From positions 62,001 through 126,000 of the forward strand of contig NZ_JAJGNJ010000008.1 in NCBI RefSeq assembly GCF_020781835.1: a DNA stretch of 64,000 nucleotides. The letters are read 5' to 3'. Shown here piece after piece: positions 52,922-63,900 of this stretch. Positions within the stretch are counted from its first letter, which is position 1, and each line of letters begins with the position of its first letter. The position numbers were made by a program, and so were the translations under genes. This stretch comes from Microbacterium testaceum. Its GTDB lineage: Bacteria > Actinomycetota > Actinomycetes > Actinomycetales > Microbacteriaceae. The notes below the pieces were generated by a model that searched no databases, had not been told where the DNA came from, and saw only the letters and a program-made list of their open reading frames with translations.

Positions 52922-54328
52922 ATGATCAGACCCGACCTGAGCCTCCCCATCCCCGAGACCATCACCTCCGCGCACTTCATCGGCGTGGGCGGCTCGGGCA
53001 TGTCCGGACTCGCGCGCATGTTCCTCGACCGCGGCATCCGGGTGTCCGGCTCCGACCGTGCCGACAGCGCGGCGCTGCGCGACCTCGCTGCGCGCGGAGC
53101 CACGGTCCACGTGGGTCACGACGCGGCCCATCTCGGTGACGCCGACACGGTCGTCCACACCGGCGCCATCTGGCCGGAGAACCCGGAGTTCGTCACGGCC
53201 AAGGAGCGCGGCCTGCACGTGATCCACCGCTCGCAGGCGCTGCACTGGCTCATCGGCGGCCGGCGGCTCGTGTCCGTCGCGGGTGCACACGGCAAGACCA
53301 CCTCGACCGGCATGATCGTGACCGCGCTGCGGGCCCTCGAGGCCGACCCGACCTTCGTCAACGGCGGTGTCATCGCCGACCTCGGCGCCTCCAGCGGCAC
53401 GGGCTCGGACGATCTGTTCGTCATCGAGGCCGACGAGTCCGACGGCACGTTCCTGCTCTATGACACCTCGGTCGCCCTCATCACGAACGTCGACCCCGAT
53501 CACCTCGACCACTACGGCTCGCGCGAGGCGTTCGACGCCGCCTTCGCTCGGTTCGCCGACGCGGCCCGCGAGGCCGTGGTGGTCTCGGCCGACGACCCCG
53601 GCGCCCGCGCCGTGACGGCGCGTCTGACGCACGCGAACGTCGTGACCTTCGGCGAGGATGCCGCCGCCGACGTGCGTCTGACCGATGTGCGCACCGACGG
53701 TCCGGTCGCTTTCACCCTGACCGCGGGGGGCGAGAGCGTCGATGTGCGGCTGCGCGTGCCCGGCGCCCACAATGCCGTGAACGCGGCGGGAGCGGTGGCT
53801 GTGCTGCGCGTCCTCGGGTTCGGGCTCGCCGAGGCGGCCCGCGCGGTCGAGGGGTTCGGCGGCACGGTGCGGCGCTTCGAGCTGCACGGCGTCGAGCGCG
53901 GAGTGAGCGTCTACGACGACTACGCCCACCATCCGACCGAGGTCGCCGCGGCGCTGTCGGCGGCGCGCACGGTCGTGGGCGAGGGGCGGATCATCGCGAT
54001 CCAGCAGCCGCACACCTACTCCCGCACGCAGGAGATGTACCGCGAGTTCGCCGAGGTCCTCGAGGCCCTGGCCGACCACACGGTGATGCTCGACGTCTAC
54101 GGCGCGCGGGAGGATCCGGTTCCCGGCGTCACGGGCGAGCTGGTGAGCAACGCCTTCGCCGACCAGTCCCATGTGCACTACGTGCCGGACTGGCAGAGCG
54201 CCGCCGATTACACCGCCCGCATCGCCCGGCCCGGCGACTACGTCATCACCCTCGGCTGCGGCAACGTGTATCAGATCATCCCGCAGGTGCTCGAGGCGCT
54301 CTCCCGCACCGAGGCCGCGGCGGTCTGA
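52922..54328 (+). CDS. murC: UDP-MurNAc L-alanine ligase MurC
   Basis: The 468-residue ligase attaches the first L-Ala of the stem. It contains [29 protein letters not shown] (P-loop), EADESDGTF, the Asn/His-rich [14 protein letters not shown], and the C-terminal [13 protein letters not shown] with [10 protein letters not shown]. Together with murF, murD and murG it covers the Mur steps present here. Confidence 0.95.
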   Translation: MIRPDLSLPIPETITSAHFIGVGGSGMSGLARMFLDRGIRVSGSDRADSAALRDLAARGATVHVGHDAAHLGDADTVVHTGAIWPENPEFVTAKERGLHVIHRSQALHWLIGGRRLVSVAGAHGKTTSTGMIVTALRALEADPTFVNGGVIADLGASSGTGSDDLFVIEADESDGTFLLYDTSVALITNVDPDHLDHYGSREAFDAAFARFADAAREAVVVSADDPGARAVTARLTHANVVTFGEDAAADVRLTDVRTDGPVAFTLTAGGESVDVRLRVPGAHNAVNAAGAVAVLRVLGFGLAEAARAVEGFGGTVRRFELHGVERGVSVYDDYAHHPTEVAAALSAARTVVGEGRIIAIQQPHTYSRTQEMYREFAEVLEALADHTVMLDVYGAREDPVPGVTGELVSNAFADQSHVHYVPDWQSAADYTARIARPGDYVITLGCGNVYQIIPQVLEALSRTEAAAV

Positions 54329-54331
54329 GCC

Positions 54332-55264
54332 GTGCGTCGGCCCTCGCCCCTGCCCCCGGCCCCGGGGTCGCCGTCCGGCGCGCCGCGGGGCGCTGACGAA
54401 CGGGGCGAGGGATCCGGCTCCGCGCGCGTCCACGACGCCGAGGTCGTCCCCCTGCCGCTTCCCTCCGCCGCGGAGCCCGCCGCGACGGCGCCGGACGCCG
54501 ATCTGGGGTTGCGCGACGTGTGGCGCGCGTCCCGGGCGCGCCGCCGCGCGCTGCGCGCCGAGGTGCGCCGCTTCACCGTCCGGCAGCGCCGGCGCCGCCG
54601 CATGTGGATCGGTGTCGGCATCGCCTTCGTGGTGATGGTGCTCGGTACGGCGGGCGCCGCCTACAGTCCGCTCTTCGCCGTGGAGCGCGTCGAGGTCGTG
54701 GGGACGACGCAGCTGGATGCCGCGGCGGTCGCGGATGCGCTGAGCGGTCAGGTGGGCACGCCGCTCGCGCTGGTCGACGACAGCGCGGTCAAGGCCGCGC
54801 TCGTGCGATTCCCGCTCGTCGAGTCGTACACGTTGGAAGCCCGCCCGCCCCACGATCTCGTCGTGCGGGTCGTCGAGCGCACACCGGTCGGGGTGATCGA
54901 GACGCCGGCCGGGTTCACCCTCGTGGACGCGGCCGGCGTCGTGCTGTCGACGACCCCCACCGCTCCGGGCGGGCAGCCGGTGATCGAGGTCGCCGACGGC
55001 ACCGATTCCGACGCGTTCCGCGCGGTCGGTCGCGTCGTGCGCGCCTTGCCGGATGGCATCCGGGCCCAGGTCACGGGCGTCTCGGCGTCCACGCCGGACG
55101 ATGTCACGCTGACGCTCGGCGCGACCGGGACCCGGGTGGTGTGGGGGAGTGCGGACCGGTCGGTCGAGAAGGCGCGCGTTCTGGACCTCCTGATGCAGAA
55201 GAGCCCGCCCGACCGCACCCGCGAGTACGACGTCACCTCGCCCGAGGCGGGCGTCATCCGCTGA
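54332..55264 (+). CDS. ftsQ: Divisome protein FtsQ (POTRA domain)
   Basis: The 310-residue bitopic protein has a Pro/Arg-rich cytoplasmic part (about 90 residues), one transmembrane helix near 92-114 (GVGIAFVVMVLGTAGAAY) and a POTRA domain starting FAVERVEVVGTTQLDAAAV. A beta domain with LVVRVVERTPVGVIETPAGF follows. It links the FtsL/B complex to FtsW/I. GTG 54332 follows murC by 3 bp. Confidence 0.92.
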   Translation: MRRPSPLPPAPGSPSGAPRGADERGEGSGSARVHDAEVVPLPLPSAAEPAATAPDADLGLRDVWRASRARRRALRAEVRRFTVRQRRRRRMWIGVGIAFVVMVLGTAGAAYSPLFAVERVEVVGTTQLDAAAVADALSGQVGTPLALVDDSAVKAALVRFPLVESYTLEARPPHDLVVRVVERTPVGVIETPAGFTLVDAAGVVLSTTPTAPGGQPVIEVADGTDSDAFRAVGRVVRALPDGIRAQVTGVSASTPDDVTLTLGATGTRVVWGSADRSVEKARVLDLLMQKSPPDRTREYDVTSPEAGVIR

Positions 55265-55338
55265 TCCGCGCCGCGATAATCCGACACGCCGCGTGTCGGG
55301 CCGGTGTCGTGGGTGGGTCCGCCTACCTTCGAGCTAAG

Positions 55339-55380
55339 GAATTGCATACCGGGCAATTCTTTAACCCTCAACATGAGGTT
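55339..55380. promoter_or_regulatory. AT-rich inverted repeats upstream of ftsZ
   Basis: GAATTGC-N7-GCAATTC (55339-55359) is a perfect inverted repeat. Next to it AACCCTCA-ACA-TGAGG-TT (about 55363-55380) is a second near-perfect one. The 75-bp block is unusually AT-rich for this DNA. It lies 35-75 bp before the ftsZ start and is probably the ftsZ promoter/operator. FtsR at 23331 is a candidate ligand, by inference. Confidence 0.6.
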
Positions 55381-55414
55381 TAGAGTTTCAGGTTCGGGGA
55401 TAACGGAGGCCGGC

Positions 55415-56593
55415 ATGAGCCAGAACCAGAACTACCTCGCCGTCATCAAGGTCGTCGGTGTGGGCGGAGGCGGCGTCAACGCCGTCAACCGCATGATCGA
55501 GCTGGGCCTGCGCGGCGTGGAGTTCATCGCGATCAACACCGACGCCCAGGCGCTGCTGATGAGCGACGCCGACGTCAAGCTCGACGTCGGACGCGAGTTG
55601 ACGCGCGGCCTCGGGGCCGGTGCGGATCCCGAGGTGGGCCGTCGTGCCGCCGAGGACCACGCCGAGGAGATCGAGGAGGCGCTGCGCGGCGCCGACATGG
55701 TCTTCGTCACCGCGGGTGAGGGTGGCGGAACGGGTACCGGCGGCGCACCCGTCGTGGCCAAGATCGCCAAGTCGATCGGCGCACTGACCATCGGTGTCGT
55801 CACCAAGCCGTTCTCATTCGAGGGTCGTCGCCGCCAGAGCCAGGCCGAGGGCGGCGTCTCGCGCCTGAAGGAAGAGGTCGACACCCTCATCGTGGTGCCG
55901 AACGACCGTCTGCTCGAGATCAGCGACCGTGGCATCTCGATGATCGAGGCCTTCGCCACGGCCGATCAGGTGCTGCTCGCCGGTGTGCAGGGCATCACCG
56001 ACCTCATCACGACCCCGGGTCTGATCAACCTCGACTTCGCCGACGTCAAGTCGGTCATGCAGGGCGCGGGTTCCGCGCTCATGGGCATCGGATCGGCGCG
56101 CGGTGCCGATCGCGCGATCAAGGCCGCCGAACTGGCCGTCGAATCGCCGCTCCTCGAAGCCTCCATCGAGGGCGCCCACGGTGTCCTGCTGTCGATCCAG
56201 GGCGGGTCGAACCTCGGCATCTTCGAGATCAACGATGCGGCCCAGTTGGTGAAGGAAGCCGCGCACCCCGAGGCCAACATCATCTTCGGAACCGTCATCG
56301 ACGACACCCTCGGCGACGAGGTGCGTGTCACGGTCATCGCGGCCGGTTTCGACGGGGGAGAGCCCTCGCTGCGGATCGACCCCGTCGGCGCCCAGCGCCC
56401 GGTGGCCGCCCCGGCGGTGCCGGCGATCCCCGCCGACGACGTCGCGCGCGACCTCGACGCCGCCGAGGAGCAGAAGGCGCAGACGTCGGAGCGGACGCCT
56501 GAGCAGGCGCCCGTCGCCGCGCGCGTCCCCGACACGTCCTACGACTCCGGCTTCGCCGACGACGACCTGGACGTGCCCGACTTCCTCAAGTGA
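55415..56593 (+). CDS. ftsZ: Cell division GTPase FtsZ
   Basis: The 392-residue tubulin-like GTPase forms the Z ring. It has [16 protein letters not shown], the tubulin signature [24 protein letters not shown] and the T7 loop [10 protein letters not shown]. The C-terminal peptide is [10 protein letters not shown], the conserved tail that binds SepF. ATG 55415 has GGAGG at a 7-nt spacing. Confidence 0.98.
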   Translation: MSQNQNYLAVIKVVGVGGGGVNAVNRMIELGLRGVEFIAINTDAQALLMSDADVKLDVGRELTRGLGAGADPEVGRRAAEDHAEEIEEALRGADMVFVTAGEGGGTGTGGAPVVAKIAKSIGALTIGVVTKPFSFEGRRRQSQAEGGVSRLKEEVDTLIVVPNDRLLEISDRGISMIEAFATADQVLLAGVQGITDLITTPGLINLDFADVKSVMQGAGSALMGIGSARGADRAIKAAELAVESPLLEASIEGAHGVLLSIQGGSNLGIFEINDAAQLVKEAAHPEANIIFGTVIDDTLGDEVRVTVIAAGFDGGEPSLRIDPVGAQRPVAAPAVPAIPADDVARDLDAAEEQKAQTSERTPEQAPVAARVPDTSYDSGFADDDLDVPDFLK

Positions 56594-56605
56594 GCACGAA
56601 CGACT

Positions 56606-56644
56606 GACGCAGCGGGTCCGGGTCTCCACCGGGCCCGCTGCGTC
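56606..56644 (+). terminator. Hairpin after ftsZ
   Basis: GACGCAGCGGGTCCGG pairs with CCGGGCCCGCTGCGTC with one G-T pair and a short loop. No T run follows; it may only reduce read-through into yggS. Confidence 0.75.
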
Positions 56645-56660
56645 GTCGAAGGAGAGAAGC

Positions 56661-57344
56661 ATGGATGCCCCCCTCGCCGACCGCCTCGCCGCCGTCGACG
56701 CCCGCATCGCCGACGCCGCCCGCCGCGCGGGTCGCGATCCCGCCGATATCACCCGCATCGTGGTGACCAAGTTCCACCCGGTCTCGCTCATCACCGACCT
56801 CTATTCGCTCGGCGTGCGCGACGTCGGCGAGAACCGCCAGCAGGAGCTCACGGCCAAGCGCGCGGAGCTCGGCTCCCCGGAGGGGATGCGTTGGCACTTC
56901 ATCGGCCAGGCGCAGACGAACAAGGCCCGGCCCGTGCGCGCGGCATCCGACGTCGTCCACTCCGTCGATCGACCGCGCATCGCCGACGCTCTGAACGCCG
57001 CCGGAGCGGGCGACGTGCTCGACGTGCTCCTCCAGGTGAATCTGACGGACGACCCCGGCCGCGGCGGTGTCTCGCCCGCCGACGTCGAAGCCCTGGCGAC
57101 GCACGTGCACGGGCTCGACGCGCTGCGAGTGCGCGGGGTCATGGCTGTGGCCCCGCTCGACGAAGAGCCCGCGCGCGCCTTCGAACGCCTGCGCGGCTGC
57201 GCCGACGTGGCACGGCGCGTCGTGCCGGACGCGACCTGGATCTCCGCCGGGATGACAGGCGATTTCCCCGAGGCGATCGCCATGGGCGCGACACACCTGC
57301 GGATCGGCTCCGCAATCACGGGTCCGCGCCCCTCGCGCGACTAG
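56661..57344 (+). CDS. YggS/PLPBP-family PLP homeostasis protein
   Basis: The 227-residue alanine-racemase N-domain-like fold binds PLP through Lys in [10 protein letters not shown]. Other marks are [66 protein letters not shown]. It controls vitamin B6 and amino acid homeostasis and is not a racemase. AAGGAG precedes ATG 56661. It is regularly placed between ftsZ and sepF in Gram-positive bacteria. Confidence 0.93.
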   Translation: MDAPLADRLAAVDARIADAARRAGRDPADITRIVVTKFHPVSLITDLYSLGVRDVGENRQQELTAKRAELGSPEGMRWHFIGQAQTNKARPVRAASDVVHSVDRPRIADALNAAGAGDVLDVLLQVNLTDDPGRGGVSPADVEALATHVHGLDALRVRGVMAVAPLDEEPARAFERLRGCADVARRVVPDATWISAGMTGDFPEAIAMGATHLRIGSAITGPRPSRD

Positions 57345-57347
57345 CCT
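57342..57347 (+). promoter_or_regulatory. -10-like box TAGCCT before sepF
   Basis: It starts on the yggS TAG stop. Transcription would begin near 57354, giving a leader of about 22 nt with ACGGAGGA before ATG 57376. Confidence 0.35.
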
Positions 57348-57375
57348 CGAAACAGACGAGCGAACGGAGGATGCG

Positions 57376-57846
57376 ATGTCGAACCCGCTCAAGAAGACGA
57401 TGGTGTACCTGGGCCTCGCCGACGAGGAGGAGACCTATGAGGAGACCGCCCCGCAGCCGGTCGCGCGCAAGCAGTCCGTGCAGCCTGCGCCGGTCGAGAA
57501 GGCCGCTCCGGTGACCCCGCTGCACCGTCCGGCCGTGGTGCGTCAGCCCGCCGCCGGTCCCGTGAGCGAGATCCTCACGGTGCACCCCAAGCAGTACCGC
57601 GACGCGCAGACGATCGCCGAGAATTTCCGCGAGGGGATCCCGGTCATCATCAACCTGTCGCAGATGAGCGACGCCGACGCGCGCCGCTTGATCGATTTCG
57701 CGAGCGGTCTGTCGCTCGGTCTCTACGGCCGCATCGAGCGGGTCACGAGCAAGGTCTTCCTGCTCTCGCCCGAGAACATCGCCGTCTCCGGCGACGGTGC
57801 GATCGCGCAGGCCGATCCCGAGGCCGCGCCCTTCGCAGCCCAGTAA
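57376..57846 (+). CDS. sepF: Z-ring membrane anchor SepF
   Basis: The 156-residue protein has an N-terminal amphipathic membrane-binding helix ([16 protein letters not shown]), a disordered linker and the C-terminal SepF fold with [27 protein letters not shown] and [13 protein letters not shown]. It recruits the FtsZ tail to the membrane in actinobacteria that lack FtsA/ZipA. GGAGGA lies 5 nt before the ATG. Confidence 0.95.
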   Translation: MSNPLKKTMVYLGLADEEETYEETAPQPVARKQSVQPAPVEKAAPVTPLHRPAVVRQPAAGPVSEILTVHPKQYRDAQTIAENFREGIPVIINLSQMSDADARRLIDFASGLSLGLYGRIERVTSKVFLLSPENIAVSGDGAIAQADPEAAPFAAQ

Positions 57847-57852
57847 TCGATC

Positions 57853-58155
57853 GTGGCCGTCCTGAGCCTGGTCGGCTCCATCCTCAGCGCGCTTCTGTTC
57901 ATCTACATCGTCCTGCTGTTGGCGCGGTTGGTCCTCGAGTACATCCCGATGTTCAACCGTGAATGGCGTCCGCGCGGCGCCATGCTGGTCGTGGCCGAGA
58001 TCGTCTACACGGTCACGGATCCGCCGATCCGCCTCCTCCGGCGGGTGATTCCGCCCCTGCGGATCGGGGGGATCGCGATCGATTTCGCCTTCGCGATCAC
58101 GATGTTCGCGTGCTTCCTGCTCCTCAGCGTCACGCGGTCGCTCGCGGCCCTGTGA
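57853..58155 (+). CDS. YggT-family membrane protein
   Basis: The 100-residue protein has two hydrophobic helices around a conserved loop (VYTVTDPPIRLLRRVIPPLRIGG), the YggT signature. The role is unknown, though the link to division genes is widely conserved. The GTG start at 57853 lies 6 bp after the sepF stop. Confidence 0.9.
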   Translation: MAVLSLVGSILSALLFIYIVLLLARLVLEYIPMFNREWRPRGAMLVVAEIVYTVTDPPIRLLRRVIPPLRIGGIAIDFAFAITMFACFLLLSVTRSLAAL

Positions 58156-58165
58156 CCCTCGTCTC

Positions 58166-58200
58166 GCCGCCGCCCTTCGACACCGGAGAAGGGCGGCGGC
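58166..58200 (+). terminator. Terminator after yggT
   Basis: A perfect 13-bp stem GCCGCCGCCCTTC / GAAGGGCGGCGGC with a 9-nt loop lies 10 nt past the yggT stop. TATGCT at 58201-58206 directly follows and is a likely -10 box for divIVA. Confidence 0.85.
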
Positions 58201-58206
58201 TATGCT
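58201..58206 (+). promoter_or_regulatory. -10 box TATGCT of divIVA
   Basis: It begins at the first base after the terminator stem. The predicted leader is about 63 nt, with AGAGGA 7 nt before ATG 58277. Confidence 0.4.
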
Positions 58207-58276
58207 GTTCCGAAGCGGTGTGCCCCGGTGCGACACCCCCCAGTTCCCATTCAGAGCTCTCGAAAGAGGAAACACC

Positions 58277-58888
58277 ATGGCACTGACCCCCGATGACGTC
58301 GTCACCAAGCAGTTCCAGCACGTGCGCTTCAAGGAGGGCTTCGACCCGGACGAGGTCGACGACTTCCTCGACGAGATCGTCGTCGAATGGCGCAAGACGA
58401 TCGCCGAGAACGAAGAGCTGAAGGCCAAGCTCGCCGCCTACGAGTCCGGCGAGGCCCCTGCCGCCGAGACGTCCGAGACCTCCGAGGCCCCGGAGCCCGT
58501 CGTCGCCGAGGTGCCGGCCGCCGCTCCCGCCCCGGCCCCCGCCGAGACCGATGCGGCACCTGCGGCGCAGAGCGCCGGCATCATCGAGCTGGCTCAGCGC
58601 CTGCACGACGAGCACGTGGCCGAGGGCAAGGCCCAGCGCGACCAGCTCATCTCCGAGGCCCAGGCCCAGGCGGCGTCGATCGTCGCCGAGGCCGAAAAGC
58701 AGGGCCGCGAGGAGCGTGCCCGACTCGAGAAGGAGCGCACCACGCTCGAAGGCCGCATCACCGAGTTGCGCAACTTCGAGCGCGACTACCGCTCGCAGCT
58801 GCGTTCCTACATCGAGGGTCAGCTCCGCGACCTCGACACCGCCGGTTCGTCGTCGGGCTCGACGCCCGTCTCGGCGATCGGTCTGTAG
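58277..58888 (+). CDS. divIVA: Polar growth scaffold DivIVA (Wag31-like)
   Basis: The 203-residue coiled-coil protein opens with ALTPDDVVTKQFQHVRFKEG and a DEVDDFLDEIV segment, the conserved membrane-binding DivIVA head. A Pro/Ala/Glu linker (about 68-100) separates it from a second coiled coil (about 105-190). It marks curved poles and directs wall synthesis in actinobacteria. The C-terminus is Ser-rich and could be a kinase target. Confidence 0.93.
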   Translation: MALTPDDVVTKQFQHVRFKEGFDPDEVDDFLDEIVVEWRKTIAENEELKAKLAAYESGEAPAAETSETSEAPEPVVAEVPAAAPAPAPAETDAAPAAQSAGIIELAQRLHDEHVAEGKAQRDQLISEAQAQAASIVAEAEKQGREERARLEKERTTLEGRITELRNFERDYRSQLRSYIEGQLRDLDTAGSSSGSTPVSAIGL

Positions 58889-58897
58889 GCCGACTCT

Positions 58898-59479
58898 TTG
58901 CGCAGTCGGTCTCCTCTGCGTTCGGCGGCGGCCGGCGCCCTCGTCGCGATCCTCGCGGCGATGGTGCTGGCCGCCGACCAGTTGGCCAAGACGATCGCCA
59001 TCGACAGCCTCCCCCCGGAGCGCGTCGTGCCGGTGATCGGCGAGGCCCTGCAGTTCTATCTCGTCCGTAACCCGGGAGCGGCGTTCTCGCTCGGTGAGGG
59101 CGTCACCTGGATCTTCACCATCGCCCTCGCGGCCGTGGCCGGCATCATCGTGTACCTCGCGGTCACCCGCGTGCGCTCGCGCCTCTGGGCCGTCGTGCTC
59201 GGGCTGCTCCTGGGCGGCGTCCTCGGCAACCTCACCGACCGACTCCTCCGCGCGCCCGGATTCCCCGTGGGGCACGTCGTGGACTTCATCTCGACACCGT
59301 GGATGATGCCCGCGATCTACAACGTGGCGGACATCTTCATCGTGTCGATGATGATCTCCGTCGCCCTCCTCGTCCTCGTCGGCCTCCGGCTCGACGGGAC
59401 GCGCGAGACGCGTGCCTCCCGCGCGGCCGCGACGTCGAACGACCCGGTCGAGACCTCCGGCGAGCCGGGTAGCCGCTGA
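58898..59479 (+). CDS. lspA: Lipoprotein signal peptidase
   Basis: The 193-residue integral membrane aspartic protease cleaves prolipoprotein signal peptides. Four helices carry the motifs [30 protein letters not shown] (Asp114) and [10 protein letters not shown] (Asp145). The start appears to be TTG 58898: no ATG or GTG lies between the divIVA stop and the first helix. It is followed 1 bp later by rluD. The tail past the last helix is disordered. Confidence 0.93.
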   Translation: MRSRSPLRSAAAGALVAILAAMVLAADQLAKTIAIDSLPPERVVPVIGEALQFYLVRNPGAAFSLGEGVTWIFTIALAAVAGIIVYLAVTRVRSRLWAVVLGLLLGGVLGNLTDRLLRAPGFPVGHVVDFISTPWMMPAIYNVADIFIVSMMISVALLVLVGLRLDGTRETRASRAAATSNDPVETSGEPGSR

Positions 59480-59480
59480 C

Positions 59481-60404
59481 ATGGACTCCCGCAGTCTGCC
59501 CGTTCCCGACGGGCTCGAGGGCGCACGCGTCGATCAGGCCCTGGCCAAGATGCTCGGCTTCTCGCGTACCTTCGCCGCCGAGGTGGCCGATGCCGGGGGC
59601 GTGACCGTCGACGGTCGCACGGTCGGGCGTTCAGATCGTCTGCGCGCGGGGACGTGGCTCAGCGTCGAGTGGGAGCCCAAGCGCGACCCGGAGGTGGTTC
59701 CGGTCGCGGTGCCCGACCTCGGGATCGTGTGGGACGACGACGACATCGTCGTGGTCGACAAGCCGGCCGGTGTCGCCGCGCACCCGTCGGTGGGGTGGGA
59801 AGGTCCCACGGTGCTGGGCGCCCTCGCGGCCGCAGGCTTCCGCATCGCGACGAGCGGTGCGGCCGAGCGCCGGGGGATCGTGCATCGCCTCGACGTCGGC
59901 ACGAGCGGGCTCATGGTCGTGGCCAAGACGGAGCGGGCGTACACCTTGCTCAAGGCGGCGTTCAAGGACCGCACGGTCGACAAGGTGTACCACGCCGTGG
60001 TCCAGGGGCACCCCGATCCGCTCGCCGGGACGATCGACGCGCCGATCGGGCGGCATCCCCACCACTCGTGGAAGTTCGCCGTCACTCCGGACGGCAAGGA
60101 CTCGGTGACGCACTACGAGACCCTCGAGGCGTTCCCCCGGGCGTCGCTGCTGGAGATCCATCTCGAGACGGGCCGGACGCATCAGATCCGCGTCCACATG
60201 GCCGCGCACCGGCATCCGTGCGCGGGGGATCCGCTGTACGGCGCCGACCCCACGCTCTCCGCGCGTCTCGGGCTCACGCGCCAGTGGCTGCACGCCCACC
60301 GCCTCGCCTTCGCGCATCCGGCGACGGGGGAGTGGGCCAGCTTCGAGTCGCCCTACCCGCCCGACCTGCAGCACGCGCTCGACGTGCTGCGCGACGGCGT
60401 CTGA
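59481..60404 (+). CDS. rluD: RluA-family pseudouridine synthase (RluD-like)
   Basis: The 307-residue enzyme has an N-terminal S4 domain ([16 protein letters not shown]) and a catalytic domain with the nucleophile Asp138 in [10 protein letters not shown]. It isomerises uridines in 23S rRNA; the exact site is inferred from family. It begins 1 bp after lspA, the usual Gram-positive pairing. Confidence 0.92.
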   Translation: MDSRSLPVPDGLEGARVDQALAKMLGFSRTFAAEVADAGGVTVDGRTVGRSDRLRAGTWLSVEWEPKRDPEVVPVAVPDLGIVWDDDDIVVVDKPAGVAAHPSVGWEGPTVLGALAAAGFRIATSGAAERRGIVHRLDVGTSGLMVVAKTERAYTLLKAAFKDRTVDKVYHAVVQGHPDPLAGTIDAPIGRHPHHSWKFAVTPDGKDSVTHYETLEAFPRASLLEIHLETGRTHQIRVHMAAHRHPCAGDPLYGADPTLSARLGLTRQWLHAHRLAFAHPATGEWASFESPYPPDLQHALDVLRDGV

Positions 60405-60421
60405 CCCCCGCGCACGTCCTC

Positions 60422-60895
60422 TCAGCGGCCGCCTTCGAACCTCGTCGGTCCCTCGGTGAGGGCCGCGCGCACCCGCGCCGCCATATCGGCATCCAGGGTC
60501 TGATCGACCGCGGAGATCGGATGCCACCCGACCTCGGTCATCTCGCCGTCGACCGGCTCCGGGTCGCCGTCGACCCACGCGCACGCGAAGGTCAGATCGA
60601 GGTAGTCGCTCTGGTCGCCGTTGGCGTAGGTGACGCGGGGGATCTGATGCACCCACGCGAGGCGCTCGACGCGGATGCGCACCCCCGCCTCCTCCTCGGC
60701 CTCGCGGACGGCGGCATCCGCCGGTTCCTCGCCCGGGTCGACGATGCCCGTGATCGGGGTGAGGTGACCGTTGTCGCTCCGGCGCCCCAGGAGCAGGTCG
60801 TCGCCGCGGACGATGACGGCGGTCACCCCGACGAGGGGGAGCGGGCTGGTGCCGACGTGGCGGCGCAGTTCCAGGACGAAGTCGGGAGTCGGCAC
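60422..60895 (-). CDS. Nudix hydrolase
   Basis: The 157-residue protein carries a full Nudix box ([23 protein letters not shown]) with the metal-binding Glu cluster. It is preceded by [19 protein letters not shown]. These enzymes hydrolyse nucleoside diphosphates linked to another moiety, and the substrate is not known. GTG 60895 is preceded by a TAGCGT box. It converges on rluD with 17 bp between the stops. Confidence 0.88.
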   Translation of the reverse strand: MPTPDFVLELRRHVGTSPLPLVGVTAVIVRGDDLLLGRRSDNGHLTPITGIVDPGEEPADAAVREAEEEAGVRIRVERLAWVHQIPRVTYANGDQSDYLDLTFACAWVDGDPEPVDGEMTEVGWHPISAVDQTLDADMAARVRAALTEGPTRFEGGR

Positions 60896-60901
60896 GCGCC
60901 C

Positions 60902-60907
60902 ACGCTA
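60902..60907 (-). promoter_or_regulatory. -10 box TAGCGT of the Nudix gene
   Basis: It ends 6 nt before GTG 60895 on the minus strand, back to back with the dnaE promoter. Confidence 0.5.
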
Positions 60908-60934
60908 ACCCAGGTCGATGTCGGGGGAGGAACG

Positions 60935-60940
60935 TACACT
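60935..60940 (+). promoter_or_regulatory. -10 box TACACT of dnaE
   Basis: It ends 6 nt before GTG 60947. The GGGGAGG at 60924-60930 is too far from the start to be a ribosome site and would lie upstream of the transcript. Confidence 0.5.
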
Positions 60941-60946
60941 CGACGG

Positions 60947-63900
60947 GTGGCAGCAGACTCCTTCGTTCACCTTCACGTGCACAGCGAGTACTCGATGCTC
61001 GACGGCGCCGCGCGCATCGGTCCGATGGTGCAGGAGGCGGTCAAACTGGGCATGCCGGCGATCGCGGTCACCGATCACGGCAACACCTTCGCCGCCTTCG
61101 AGTTCTACAAGACGGCGAAGGATGCCGGGATCAAACCGATCATCGGCATCGAGGCCTACGTCACGCCCGGGACCCATCGATCCGACAAGTCGCGCGTGCG
61201 CTGGGGCACTCCCGAGCAGAGCGATGACGACGTGTCAGGTGCCGGTGCCTACACCCACATGACCCTGCTCTCGCAGACCACGGAGGGCATGCACAACCTC
61301 TTCCGCCTGTCGTCCAAGGCGAGCATGGAGGGGTATTACTTCAAGCCCCGCATGGACCGCGAGTTGCTCGAGAAGTACGGCAAGGGGCTCATCGCCACGA
61401 CGGGCTGCCCGTCCGGCGAGGTGCAGACCCGCCTCCGCCTCGGCCAGTACGACGCGGCCAAGGCCGCGGCGGCGGAGTTCCAGGACATCTTCGGCAAAGA
61501 GAACTACTTCGCCGAGATCATGGACCACGGTCTGTCGATCGAGCGACGGGTCATGACCGATCTGCTGCGGATCGCCAAAGAGCTCGACATCCCGCTGGTC
61601 GCGACCAACGACCTGCATTACACCCACCAACATGACGCGACCAGTCACGCCGCACTCCTGTGCGTCCAGTCCGGATCGACCCTCGACGACCCCAAGCGCT
61701 TCAAGTTCGACGGCGACGGCTACTACGTCAAGTCGGCCGCCGAGATGCGGCAGGTGTTCCGCGACCACCCCGAGGCGTGCGACAACACGCTGCTGATCGC
61801 CGAGCGGTGCGAGGTGGAGTTCAACACCTCCGCCAACTACATGCCGCGCTTCCCCGTCCCCCCGGGAGAGACCGAAGACAGCTGGCTGGTCAAGGAGGTC
61901 GAGAACGGTCTGCGCGATCGCTACCCCGACGGCATCCCCGACGCGGTCCGGAAGCAGGCCGAGTACGAGACCGGCGTGATCCTGCAGATGGGGTTCCCGG
62001 GCTACTTCCTGGTGGTCGCGGACTTCATCAACTGGGCCAAGGACCACGGCATCCGGGTCGGCCCCGGGCGCGGCTCCGGTGCGGGCTCGATGGTGGCTTA
62101 CGCGATGAAGATCACCGACCTCGACCCCCTGCAGCACGGTCTGATCTTCGAGCGCTTCCTCAACCCCGACCGCGTCTCGATGCCCGACTTCGACGTCGAC
62201 TTCGACGATCGTCGTCGCGGCGAGGTCATCCAGTACGTCACGGAGAAGTACGGCGATGAGCGCGTGGCGCAGATCGTCACGTACGGCACGATCAAGGCGA
62301 AGCAGGCCCTGAAGGACGCCGGCCGCGTCCTGGGTTTCCCCTTCAGCATGGGCGAGAAGCTCACCAAGGCCATGCCCCCCGCGGTCATGGGCAAGGACAT
62401 GCCGCTGGACGGCATGTTCAACCCCGAGCACCCGCGGTACAAGGAGGCGAGCGAATTCCGCACGCTGATCGAGACCGACCCCGAGGCCAAGACGGTGTTC
62501 GACACCGCGCTCGGGCTCGAGAACCTCAAGCGCCAGTGGGGCGTGCACGCCGCCGGCGTCATCATGTCCAGCGAACCGCTGATCGACATCATCCCGATCA
62601 TGCGGCGCGAGCAGGACGGCCAGATCGTCACGCAGTTCGACTACCCCGCCTGCGAGTCCCTCGGCTTGATCAAGATGGACTTCCTCGGGCTGCGCAACCT
62701 CACGATCATCAACGACGCCCTCGACAACATCGAGGCCAACCGCGGCCACCCGCTGGTCCTGGAAGACCTCGCGCTCGACGACGCGGCCTCGTACGAGCTG
62801 CTGTCCCGCGGAGACACCCTGGGCGTCTTCCAGCTCGACGGCGGACCGATGCGTTCGCTGCTGCGCCTCATGCGCCCCGACAACTTCGAGGACATCTCGG
62901 CGGTGCTCGCCCTCTACCGCCCCGGGCCGATGGGCGTGAACTCGCACATCAACTACGCCCTGCGCAAGAACAAGCAGCAGGAGATCGAGCCGATCCATCC
63001 CGAGCTCGAGGAGCCGCTGGCCGACATCCTCGACACCACGTACGGCCTGATCGTCTACCAGGAGCAGGTCATGGCCGTTGCCCAGCGCGTGGCCGGCTAC
63101 ACGCTCGGCCAGGCCGACCTGCTGCGTCGCGCCATGGGCAAGAAGAAGAAGTCCGAGCTCGACAAGCAGAAGGAGATCTTCTTCGGCGGTATGACAGAGC
63201 GCGGATTCTCCGACGAGGCCCAGCAGACGCTGTGGAAGGTCCTGGAGTCCTTCGCCGACTACGCGTTCAACAAGGCGCACACCGCCGCGTACGGGCTCGT
63301 CTCCTACTGGACGGCCTACCTGAAGGCCCACTATCCCGCCGAGTACATGGCGGCGCTGCTCACGAGCGTCGGCGACTCGAAAGACAAGATGGCGGTGTAC
63401 CTCAACGAGTGCCGCCGGATGGGCATCCGGGTGCTGCCGCCCGACGTGAACGAGTCGATCCGGTTCTTCGCGGCCGTCGGCGAGGACATCCGCTTCGGTC
63501 TCGGGGCGGTCCGCAACGTCGGCACCAACGTCGTCGACGGGATCGTGGCCGCCCGTCAGGATGCCAAATACACCTCGTTCCACGACTTCCTCTCCAAGGT
63601 TCCGCTGCACGTCGCGAACAAGCGCACGGTCGAATCCCTGATCAAGGCCGGGGCCTTCGACTCCCTGGGCTCGACGCGGCGCGCCCTCGTGGAGATCCAT
63701 GAGGACGCGTGCGAGGGCGCCGTCCTCGACAAGCGTCGCGAGGCCAACGGCGAGGTGGGGTTCGACTTCGACTCGCTGTGGGACGAGCCCCAGCAGGTGG
63801 CGAAGGTGCCCGAACGCCCCGAGTGGACGAAGAAGGACAAGCTCGCGTTCGAACGCGAGATGCTGGGCCTCTACGTCTCCGACCACCCGCTGGCGGGGCT

